This document shows, piece after piece, positions 1 to 5,787 of a stretch of 10,185 nucleotides of DNA. Every line of letters starts with the position of its first letter. Position 1 is the stretch's first letter. This stretch comes from Actinomycetes bacterium (GTDB lineage: Bacteria > Actinomycetota > Actinomycetes > Propionibacteriales > Propionibacteriaceae). Location: NCBI GenBank assembly GCA_009785885.1, contig WQUE01000233.1:1-10185 (forward strand), written 5' to 3'. The position numbers and the translations under genes were made by a program. Under the pieces are notes generated by a model, which searched no databases, had not been told where the DNA came from, and was given only the letters and a program-made list of their open reading frames with translations.

Positions 1-31
1 GGCCGGCCCGGCCGATGCCGGGTCGGCGGTG

Positions 32-77
32 GGGTGGCCACCGGTCTCGTAGGGGGTGACGAGACCGGTGGCCTCCC
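32..77 (+). terminator. Strong hairpin, probable terminator of a gene upstream of the window
   Basis: A perfect 15-bp inverted repeat (arms 36-50 and 59-73, starting GGCCACCGG) encloses an 8-nt loop at 51-58. Three more G-C pairs (32-34 with 75-77) stack beyond a single T-T mismatch. A short TTTT run follows at 81-84, which fits rho-independent termination on the plus strand; GC-rich actinobacterial terminators often lack a long U tract. One frame entering from the left edge has coding-like third-position GC and ends at a TAG at 50-52 inside the stem, so it may be the 3' end of the upstream gene. The stem is seen directly; terminator function is inferred. Confidence 0.6.
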
Positions 78-112
78 GGCTTTTCCCGGGGAATCGCCGA
101 CCTGCGGCGGGT

Positions 113-676
113 GTGAACGTGTGGACGCGCGCGGCCTGGCGTCGCGTCGGGGGGTTGTACGGGCCGCTGCTGATGGTGTCGCTGGTCGTGGGGCGGCGGG
201 ACTTGGAGTGTGGTGGGCGACGCTGGCGCTGCCGGATGCGGCGGCTGTGATCGTCCGGGTGGTCGTGCTGGGTCTCCTGGGGGCGTTGAGCCTGGGTGCC
301 GGGGTGGTGGTGTGCGTCAACGTCGGCCATTCGGCGGGGCCCGGGCGGTATCGCCCGCGCCATGCGGCGTCGTGGTGGAACCCGCTGTGGCAAGGCGTGC
401 CGCAAAGGCTGCTGGCGGTGCGGCGCGGCGTGCGGTTCGGTGCGGCGCCGGTCACGGCGGCGGCGCTGGTGGCCGGGTTCGTCCCGGCGACCACGGCCCA
501 TGCCTCCCCGGAACCGGCGCCGTCCCCAGGGCGCGACGGAGACGTTCGCGTATCAGGCGTATCAGGGAAGCGGCGCCGCGCCGGCCTCCCACACGGACCC
601 GGACGGGAACGTGAGCGCGTACGTGTACAACGCGCCGAACCGGATCGCGGCGGCGACCGACCGGCCCGCCAAGTGA
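113..676 (+). pseudogene. Decayed secreted/membrane reading frame with a YD(RHS)-like repeat tail
   Basis: No single frame carries coding character across this stretch. High third-position GC runs in one frame from about the GTG at 113 to about 204 (short hydrophobic stretch, LYGPLLMVSLVVG). It then moves to a second frame from about the GTG at 208 to about 525. This part has a hydrophobic helix (VIVRVVVLGLLGALSLGAGV) and later a signal-peptide-like segment: arginines, hydrophobic core, then ATTAHA followed by SPEPAPSP. It returns to the first frame at about 527 and ends at TGA 674-676. The last part reads TDPDGNVSAYVYNAPNRI, close to the YD/RHS repeat pattern DxxGNxxxYxYDxxNR. I read it as an exported YD-repeat protein that lost most of its middle and suffered frameshifts. 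It could instead be two small overlapping membrane-protein genes plus a fragment; no intact function should be assigned. Confidence 0.4.
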
Positions 677-736
677 CAGTGTCGGGAAACGCACCCTGTG
701 ACCGTCCCGTCCAGCCATGGTCAGGTGCGGTGGCCC

Positions 737-752
737 CAGCTCAGCTGAGCTG
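737..752. promoter_or_regulatory. 16-bp perfect palindrome, candidate operator
   Basis: CAGCTCAGCTGAGCTG equals its own reverse complement. It lies in the 120-bp gap between the decayed reading frame and the leader ORF preceding the antiporter-hypA-hypB operon, about 45 bp upstream of that leader's ribosome binding site. It has no loop, so it is more like a dimeric-repressor site than a terminator. I could not identify a convincing -35/-10 pair around it, so the role as operator is inferred from position and symmetry only. Confidence 0.35.
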
Positions 753-797
753 AGACTCCCGGGCCCGCCTGGCACACCTGCGCCTATCGTGGAGGAC

Positions 798-842
798 ATG
801 GCGAACGTGATGCCCCGGGCCGATCGGCGAGGCCCGTCATGA
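798..842 (+). CDS. 14-residue leader ORF coupled to the antiporter gene
   Basis: ATG at 798 follows a strong GGAGG at 791-795. The ORF encodes MANVMPRADRRGPS and stops with TGA at 840-842, which overlaps the antiporter ATG at 839-841 (ATGA). This arrangement is typical of translational coupling: ribosomes finishing the leader would be delivered to the antiporter start, whose own upstream signal (GAGG near 828-831) lies inside the leader. The peptide has no regulatory amino-acid run that I recognise (three Arg and two Pro in 14 residues), so the effect may come from the act of translation, not from the peptide. It could be a chance ORF, but the combination of best-in-region Shine-Dalgarno and exact overlap argues against it. 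Confidence 0.45.
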   Translation: MANVMPRADRRGPS

Positions 843-1975
843 GCCTGGCCACCCTCGCCCTGATCGTCGCCGTCGGCCTGTGCGGGCCGCTGCTGGCGTG
901 GTCGGACCGGTGGCGCGTCCCGGTGGTCGTCGGCGAACTCGCCGCCGGCGTGGTCGTCGGGCAGACGGGTCTGGGCTGGATCGACCCGAACCAGCCGACG
1001 CTCGTCTTCTTGGCGAACATCGGTTTCGCGATGGTGATGTTCGTCGCCGGGTCCCACGTACCCGTGCGGGACGAGACGCTCGTGGCCGGGATCTGTCCCG
1101 CACTGGTGCGCCTCGTGGCCGTCGTCGCCGCCGCGGCGATGCTGGGCCTCGTCGTCGCCTGGGTCTTCCGCACGGGCCACGCCGCCCTGTACGCCGTACT
1201 GTTCGCCTCGTCGTCCGCCGCGGTCGTCATGCCGGTGGTGACGTCCCTGGGGCTGTCCGGACCCGTGCCGGCCCGCCTGATCCCGCAGGTGGCGATCGCC
1301 GACGCGGCCTGCATCGTCGCGCTGCCGCTCGTGCTCGAACCGGGGCACGCGGGCCGAGCCGCGCTCGGCGCCCTGCTGGTGATCACGTGCGCGGCGGCCG
1401 TGTTCGTGCTGCTCCGGCTGGCCGACCGGCGGGGCTGGTTGCCGCGGTGGCACGACAAGTCGAAGGACCGTGACTTCGCCCTGGAGCTGCGCGTCAGCCT
1501 GCTGATCCTGCTGCTGCTGGCCGCGCTGGCGCAGACGGTGCAGGTGTCGATCATGCTGGCCGGCTTTTGTCTCGGCCTCGCGGTCGCGGCGGTCGGTCCA
1601 CCCCGGCGGCTGGCCCGCCAGCTGTTCGGCCTGACGGAGGGCCTGTTCGGCCCGGTGTTCTTCGTCTGGCTGGGAGCCTCGCTGAACCTGCGGGACCTGG
1701 GGACGCACCCGCGGATGATCGTGCTGGGCGTCGCGCTGGCGGGCGGGGCCCTCGCCGCGCACGCCGTGGCCGCCCTGTCCGGGCTGCCCCTGTCGGCGGC
1801 GCTTCTCGCGGCCGCCCAGCTCGGCGTGCCCGTCGGCGCCGTGACCGTCGGCACCCAACTGGGTGTGCTGGCGCCCGGCGAGGGGGCGGCGCTGCTGCTC
1901 GGCGCGCTGCTCACGGTGGGAGTCTCGGCCGTCGCCGGACGGCGCCTGGACGCGGGACGGCACCGCCATGCATGA
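839..1975 (+). CDS. CPA2-family cation/proton antiporter, membrane domain only
   Basis: A 378-residue integral membrane protein of the monovalent cation:proton antiporter-2 (KefB/NapA-like) type, expected to exchange a cation for protons across the cytoplasmic membrane. Family signs are the N-terminal RVPVVVGELAAGVVVGQTGLG (residues 26-46), the helix 4 region FASSSAAVVMPVVTSLGLSG (122-141) and VAIADAACIVALPLV (151-165). Asp155 sits where the proton-carrying Asp of this family is found. About ten to twelve hydrophobic segments span the whole length, broken by a charged cytoplasmic loop near 193-213 (RLADRR...HDKSKDRD). There is no C-terminal RCK/TrkA nucleotide-binding domain, so Kef-type glutathione or NAD control is not expected. 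Its end overlaps hypA by 8 bp, making it the first main gene of an antiporter-hypA-hypB operon. Substrate cannot be read from sequence; K+, Na+ or a divalent metal are all open. Confidence 0.85.
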   Translation: MSLATLALIVAVGLCGPLLAWSDRWRVPVVVGELAAGVVVGQTGLGWIDPNQPTLVFLANIGFAMVMFVAGSHVPVRDETLVAGICPALVRLVAVVAAAAMLGLVVAWVFRTGHAALYAVLFASSSAAVVMPVVTSLGLSGPVPARLIPQVAIADAACIVALPLVLEPGHAGRAALGALLVITCAAAVFVLLRLADRRGWLPRWHDKSKDRDFALELRVSLLILLLLAALAQTVQVSIMLAGFCLGLAVAAVGPPRRLARQLFGLTEGLFGPVFFVWLGASLNLRDLGTHPRMIVLGVALAGGALAAHAVAALSGLPLSAALLAAAQLGVPVGAVTVGTQLGVLAPGEGAALLLGALLTVGVSAVAGRRLDAGRHRHA

Positions 1976-2333
1976 ACTGTCGTTGTGCCGCTCCATCGCT
2001 GGCATCGTGCGTCGCGCCGCCGGCGGGCGCTTCGTGGCCGTCGTCGAACTGGACGTGGGCGCGCTCCGTCAGGTCGTCCCGGCGACGCTCCAGCACTGCT
2101 GGGGGGTCGTCGCCCGAGACGCGGATCTGGCCGGAAGCCGCCTGGTCATCCGGCACATTCCCGGCGTGCTCGTCTGCGGCGACTGCGGCGCCGAAACGCA
2201 GCTGACCGATCTGCCTATACTCAGATGCGGCTCCTGTGCGAGCCCGTCGGTGGACCTCGTGAGCGGCGAAGAGTTCATGGTCACCGCGATCCAAGTGGAG
2301 GACGACCATGGGGCGTTTCCATCGCCACGATGA
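1968..2333 (+). CDS. hypA: HypA, nickel metallochaperone for hydrogenase maturation
   Basis: This 121-residue protein begins with MHELSL, the invariant HypA N-terminus. In the family His2 and the N-terminal amine bind nickel, passed on to HypB/hydrogenase. A structural zinc site is visible as two CxxC pairs, Cys70/Cys73 (CGDC) and Cys87/Cys90 (CGSC). Length is normal (about 115-120). The start is fixed by the MHELSL motif and overlaps the antiporter stop by 8 bp; the 3' end overlaps hypB by 26 bp, so all three are probably co-translated. No hypC, hypD, hypE, hypF or hydrogenase subunit lies in the window, so the client is not evident. HybF-type paralogues or nickel donors to non-hydrogenase enzymes (as with urease in Helicobacter) are alternatives. 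Confidence 0.93.
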   Translation: MHELSLCRSIAGIVRRAAGGRFVAVVELDVGALRQVVPATLQHCWGVVARDADLAGSRLVIRHIPGVLVCGDCGAETQLTDLPILRCGSCASPSVDLVSGEEFMVTAIQVEDDHGAFPSPR

Positions 2334-3141
2334 CGGCACCGTTCACGAGCACGACCACGACGAGGCCGGCCACACCCACCCGCACGTGCACGACGAGCAT
2401 GGGGAGCACGTGCGCCCCCCGCTGCTGAGCGAGGACGCCACCCGGGCCGCGCTGATCGGCGACCACAGGGGCTACGACACCGGCCGGGAACGCATCGAGG
2501 TGCTGGAACGCATCTACGACGAGAACGACGCCGCCGCCGCCGCGAACCGGGCCGAGTTGGACGCCGCCGGGGTCGTCGCCGTGAACCTGATGAGCTCGCC
2601 CGGTGCGGGGAAGACCACCCTGCTCGCCCGGACCCTGGCCACGCTGCGGGACGACGTGCGGTGCGGCGTGATCGAAGGCGACATCGCGACATCGATCGAC
2701 GCCGACCGCCTGCGCGGCCTGGGCGCCCAGATCTCGCTGCTGAACACGGGGGACGGGTTCGGCGGCGAGTGCCACCTGGACGCCCCGATGGTGGCGCACG
2801 CCCTGGCGCGGCTGGATCTTTCCGCACTCGACCTGCTGCTGATCGAGAACGTCGGCAACCTCGTGTGCCCGGCGGAGTTCGATGTCGGCGCGCACCGCCG
2901 CGCGATGATCGCCTCGGTCACCGAGGGCGAGGACAAGCCGCTGAAGTACCCGGTGATGTTCCGCAGCGTCGATGCCGTGGTCGTGAACAAGATCGACCTG
3001 CTGCCCCACCTGGACTTCGACATGGGGCTGTTCCTCGCGAACGTCCGCGGCGTGAACCCGCGCGCCCAGGTGTTCCTCGTGAGCGCCCGCACCGGCGAGG
3101 GCACGGACCAGTGGGTGGCCTGGTTGCGGGAGGCCGTCTGA
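2308..3141 (+). CDS. hypB: HypB, nickel-binding GTPase with His-rich N-terminus
   Basis: A cytoplasmic SIMIBI-class GTPase that binds nickel and drives its delivery to the target enzyme with HypA; 277 residues. Residues 1-34 form a histidine-rich tail (11 His), typical of nickel-storing HypBs. The G domain starts near 88: Walker A SSPGAGKTT (96-104), EGDIATSIDADR (123-134), ENVGNLVCPAEFD (180-192), EGEDKPLKYPVMF (206-218) and NKID (227-230). The GTPase-domain metal site is intact: Cys155-His156 and Cys187. Compared with the Escherichia coli HypB sequence as I recall it (NTGKGCHLDA), a four-residue insertion (FGGE) precedes Cys155. GGAGG at 2297-2301 supports the ATG at 2308. The gene overlaps hypA by 26 bp, and its TGA directly abuts the stop of the convergent transketolase gene. 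Confidence 0.95.
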   Translation: MGRFHRHDDGTVHEHDHDEAGHTHPHVHDEHGEHVRPPLLSEDATRAALIGDHRGYDTGRERIEVLERIYDENDAAAAANRAELDAAGVVAVNLMSSPGAGKTTLLARTLATLRDDVRCGVIEGDIATSIDADRLRGLGAQISLLNTGDGFGGECHLDAPMVAHALARLDLSALDLLLIENVGNLVCPAEFDVGAHRRAMIASVTEGEDKPLKYPVMFRSVDAVVVNKIDLLPHLDFDMGLFLANVRGVNPRAQVFLVSARTGEGTDQWVAWLREAV

Positions 3142-5160
3142 TCACGTGGGCCGGCCCAGGCTCTCCGCGACGGCGACGACGTGCTCGACGGTGACGCCGT
3201 GCGCGGCGAGCACGTCCGGCCCCGGGGCCGAGGCGCCGAAGCCGTCCACGCCGACGACCGCCCCTTCGAGTCCCGCATACCGCCACCAGCCGGTCGTCCG
3301 TCCCGCCTCGATCACGATGCGGCGCCGTGCCGTCGGCGGCAGCACGGTGTCGCGGTAAGCGGCGGGCTGCTCCTCGAACCAGGTGACGCACGGCAGCGAG
3401 ACGACGCGGACGCTCCGGCCCCGGCCGGCGAGGATGTGTCCCGCGTCGAGGGCCAACGCGACCTCGCTGCCGGTCGCGATGAGAAGCAGCGGATCCGGAT
3501 CGCGGCCGGCGCTCCAGGTGACGTAGCCGCCGCACTGCACGTCCTCGTCGGGTGCGTCGGGCAGCACGGGCAGCATCTGGTGGGACAGGATCAGGGCCGC
3601 GGGGCGCTCGGGCTGCTTCAGCAGGCGCCGCCAGCAGGCGACGGTCTCGCGGGCGTCGGCGGGGCGGATCACGTCCAGCCCGGGCACGAGGCGCAGCGAC
3701 GCGACCTGTTCGACCGGCTGGTACGTGGGACCGTCCTCGCCGACCGCGACCGAGTCGTGCGTGAAGATGTACACGACGGGGAGCCCCATGAGCGCCGCCA
3801 GCCGGATCGCGCCGCGCGCGTAGTCGCTGAAGGTGAGGTACCCCGAACCGTACGGGCGCCACAGGCCGTGCAGCGCAATCCCGGAGAGGATTCCGGCCAT
3901 CGCGTGCTCCCGGACGCCGAAACGCAGGGTGGCACCCGGGTCCTCCGCCGAGGCGAGCGTCCCCAGGACGACCGTGTTCGTCGAGGCGGGCAGGTCGGCG
4001 GAGCCGCCCCACAGGCGTCCGGACGGGGTGAGCGCCGCGAGGACGGCCCCGCTCGTGGCCCGGGTCGGGGCGGGGGTGCCCACCGGGACGGACGCGAGGG
4101 CGGCGTCGATCTCGGCCGGGTCGGGGCCGCGCCACGCCCGGTGCCGCGCCCGGGCCGGGGCGGGATGGACGACGCGCCACGCGGACGCCCGGTCGTCCCA
4201 GTCCTCGTGCAGCTCCGCGCCGCGCACCAGGGCCCGGCGGCAGTGCGCGAGGACGTCGTCGCGCACCAGGTCGGCCAGGGTCGCGTCCGCGGGGAAGCCC
4301 AGGCCCTGAAGGATCGCGGCGACATCGGCCTCGCCGAAAGCGCCGGCGTGGGCCGACGGCCGTCGCTGGTGGGCGGGCGAGGGCCAGCCGATCACGGAGC
4401 GCACGGCCAGCAGGGTGGGACGTCCGGTGCGTTCCGTCGCGTCGTGCAGACGGCCGGTGATGTCGTCCACGTCCAGGTGGTCGGGCACGTCGAGCACGCG
4501 CCACCCGTAGGCCCGGTAGCGGGCGCGCACGTCCGAGGCGTTGGCCTCGGACGTCGTGCCGTCGATCATGATGCGGTTGTCGTCCCAGATGAGCACGAGG
4601 TTGTCCAGACGTTGGGCGCCGGCCAGGCTCGACGCCTCCGCCGAGACGCCCTCGGCCAGGCAGCCGTCGCCGGCGAGTACCCACACGGTCGGGTCGAACA
4701 GGCGGCTGCGCCGGCCGAACAGCGTCTCCTCCCGGCGGGCGGCCAGCGCCAGGCCGACCGCGCCGGCGACGCCCTGGCCGAGCGGTCCCGTGGTCATCTC
4801 GACGCCGGGGGTGCGACCGCGCTCGGGGTGTCCCGGCGTGGGGTAGCCGGGGGTGCGCGTGTGGGCGAGATCGTCGAGCGTGAGGCCGTAGCCGGTCAGG
4901 TACAGCTGGGTGTACAGCAGAAGGGATGCGTGGCCGGCGGACAGGATGAACCGGTCGCGGCCCGCCCAGGCGGGGTCGGCCGGATCGTGCCGCAGCACGG
5001 ACGAGAACAGCGCGTGGGCCAGCGGTGCCATGTCCATCGCCGCACCGGCATGGCCGTGCCCCAACGCCTGGACCACGACGGGTGGGATCGCGATCGCGGT
5101 CGCGACCGCCGCCCGATCGAGGGGATGGGCAGCCCTGATCTGCGACAACGGGGTCTTCAT
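3142..5160 (-). CDS. tkt: Transketolase (thiamine-diphosphate dependent)
   Basis: Transfers two-carbon ketol units between sugar phosphates in the non-oxidative pentose phosphate or Calvin cycle. At 672 residues it has normal full length. Seen in order: GHAGAAMDMA (36-45), RDRFILSAGHASLLLY (68-83), PGHPERGRTPGVEMTTGPLGQG (109-130), the ThDP motif GDG (164-166) through Asn195, HAGAFG (271-276), GGSADL (385-390), VREHAMAG with catalytic-type Glu418, and THDSVAVGEDGPTYQPVEQ (467-485). The His ligands of the active site (37, 77, 111, 271, 468) have counterparts. The ATG at 5160 gives the usual N-terminus (MKTPLSQIRAAHPLDRAAV); the open frame continues further upstream but loses any family character. 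There is no clear Shine-Dalgarno, consistent with the promoter position described next. In bacteria with several transketolases a second copy often belongs to a specialised pathway; whether another exists here is unknown. Confidence 0.95.
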   Translation of the reverse strand: MKTPLSQIRAAHPLDRAAVATAIAIPPVVVQALGHGHAGAAMDMAPLAHALFSSVLRHDPADPAWAGRDRFILSAGHASLLLYTQLYLTGYGLTLDDLAHTRTPGYPTPGHPERGRTPGVEMTTGPLGQGVAGAVGLALAARREETLFGRRSRLFDPTVWVLAGDGCLAEGVSAEASSLAGAQRLDNLVLIWDDNRIMIDGTTSEANASDVRARYRAYGWRVLDVPDHLDVDDITGRLHDATERTGRPTLLAVRSVIGWPSPAHQRRPSAHAGAFGEADVAAILQGLGFPADATLADLVRDDVLAHCRRALVRGAELHEDWDDRASAWRVVHPAPARARHRAWRGPDPAEIDAALASVPVGTPAPTRATSGAVLAALTPSGRLWGGSADLPASTNTVVLGTLASAEDPGATLRFGVREHAMAGILSGIALHGLWRPYGSGYLTFSDYARGAIRLAALMGLPVVYIFTHDSVAVGEDGPTYQPVEQVASLRLVPGLDVIRPADARETVACWRRLLKQPERPAALILSHQMLPVLPDAPDEDVQCGGYVTWSAGRDPDPLLLIATGSEVALALDAGHILAGRGRSVRVVSLPCVTWFEEQPAAYRDTVLPPTARRRIVIEAGRTTGWWRYAGLEGAVVGVDGFGASAPGPDVLAAHGVTVEHVVAVAESLGRPT

Positions 5161-5166
5161 GGACCG

Positions 5167-5195
5167 ACTCTTGTCGCCACGCGCGCCGATGTCAA
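5167..5195 (-). promoter_or_regulatory. Sigma-70-type promoter giving a probably leaderless transketolase mRNA
   Basis: On the minus strand a perfect -35 TTGACA (plus positions 5190-5195) is followed, after exactly 17 nt, by AAGAGT (5167-5172) as the -10, one base from TAGAGT. The -10 ends 6 nt before the transketolase ATG at 5160, so transcription would begin at or next to the A of the start codon. The absence of a ribosome binding site upstream agrees with this. Leaderless genes are common in actinobacteria. Motifs are seen; start point is inferred. Confidence 0.6.
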
Positions 5196-5248
5196 GGGCG
5201 GACGGTCTCGTGAGCGGTGGGTGGCGATGTGGGCGGATTATTGTCGGC

Positions 5249-5262
5249 ACGTCCTCGGACGT
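5249..5262. promoter_or_regulatory. Inverted repeat in the divergent tkt/EIIA intergenic region
   Basis: ACGTCC-TC-GGACGT forms perfect 6-bp arms around a 2-nt centre. It lies 86 bp upstream of the transketolase start and 69 bp upstream of the EIIA start, overlapping the weak -35 proposed for the EIIA operon. A regulator bound here could control both directions. No regulator gene is in the window, so this is a candidate operator only. Confidence 0.35.
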
Positions 5263-5283
5263 TGCGGCCAGGTGCTCTAGGCT
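5255..5283 (+). promoter_or_regulatory. Weak candidate promoter for the EIIA-EI operon
   Basis: TAGGCT at 5278-5283 fits the actinobacterial principal-sigma -10 pattern (TAGRNT-like). At a 17-nt spacing the -35 would be TCGGAC (5255-5260), which matches TTGACA poorly, so either an activator or another sigma factor would be needed. Predicted start near 5290 leaves a leader of about 42 nt that includes the CGAGG ribosome binding site at 5322-5326. Confidence 0.3.
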
Positions 5284-5331
5284 GACATGCGGGCACGCGA
5301 TGTGAGCGCCGTGCCGTGAATCGAGGCAAGC

Positions 5332-5787
5332 ATGACTCTTCCGCTTCCCGACGAGGCGGTCCGCCTGGGTGTCGACGCCGCGGACTGGCGCTCGGCCGTC
5401 CGGGCGTCCGGTGAGGCGTTGGCCGCGGCCGGTGTGACGGCACCTGCGTACGTAGATGAGATGATCGCGACGGTCGAGACGCTCGGCCCCTACATCGTGA
5501 TCGCCCCAGGCCTCGCCTTGGCGCACGCCCGTCCCTCGCCCGCGGTGAACTGTGCGGGCCTGAGCTGGGTCACGCTGGCCCGCCCGGTCACGTTCGGCAA
5601 CGGCGAGTTCGACCCGGTCGATGTGGTGATCGGCCTGGCGGCGCTGGATCGCGACGGCCACATCGACCTCATGGCCGAACTGGCCGAGGTCCTGTCGGAC
5701 GCGGACCGGCTCGGTGTGGCCCGCGCCGCCACGACACCCCACGGGGTGCGGGAAGCGTTCGCCGCCCGGGACCAGGACGCGGCATGA
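5332..5787 (+). CDS. PTS EIIA component, fructose/mannitol/ascorbate (PTS_EIIA type 2) family
   Basis: A 151-residue soluble cytoplasmic domain that accepts phosphate from a phosphocarrier onto a histidine. The hallmark is Ala-Pro-Gly-Leu-Ala-Leu-Ala-His65-Ala-Arg-Pro (59-68); His65 is the predicted phosphorylation site. Other family signs are the N-terminal helix ending in YVDEMIATVETLGPYIVIAPG (40-60) and the later DVVIGLAALDRDGHIDLMAELAEVL segment (the family's ...LAA...HL..L..L pattern). Overall it looks closest to ascorbate-type (UlaC/SgaA) EIIAs, but I cannot fix the sugar. Residue 64, usually Pro before the active His (PHAR), is Ala here. Start ATG 5332 follows CGAGG at suitable spacing. 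It overlaps Enzyme I by ATGA; no EIIB or EIIC partner is present, so a regulatory role is possible. Confidence 0.85.
   Translation: MTLPLPDEAVRLGVDAADWRSAVRASGEALAAAGVTAPAYVDEMIATVETLGPYIVIAPGLALAHARPSPAVNCAGLSWVTLARPVTFGNGEFDPVDVVIGLAALDRDGHIDLMAELAEVLSDADRLGVARAATTPHGVREAFAARDQDAA

Noticed and set aside
785..790. TATCGT as a -10 box for the leader ORF and antiporter operon
   Set aside because: No acceptable -35 lies 16-19 nt upstream, and transcription from it would start at the leader ATG, leaving the strong GGAGG outside the mRNA. It is not reported as a promoter.
452..2005. Long minus-strand open frame (517 codons) opposite the antiporter
   Set aside because: It is rich in Arg, Gln, His and Asp with no domain pattern, and mirrors the high-GC codon structure of the antiporter on the other strand. 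The plus-strand product has clear membrane helices and family motifs.
3181..5280. Plus-strand open frame of 699 codons across the transketolase gene
   Set aside because: The opposite strand encodes an unmistakable full-length transketolase; the plus-strand translation is low-complexity Gly/Arg/Val/Asp and extends past both functional boundaries. It is a GC-driven shadow.
5262..5283. TTGCGG (5262-5267) as the -35 partner of TAGGCT
   Set aside because: The spacer would be only 10 nt, too short for a sigma-70 promoter.
5161..5742. N-terminal extension of the transketolase frame to 5742
   Set aside because: The open frame runs on antisense to the EIIA gene but adds nothing transketolase-like. 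The normal N-terminus begins at the ATG at 5160, directly after a canonical promoter.
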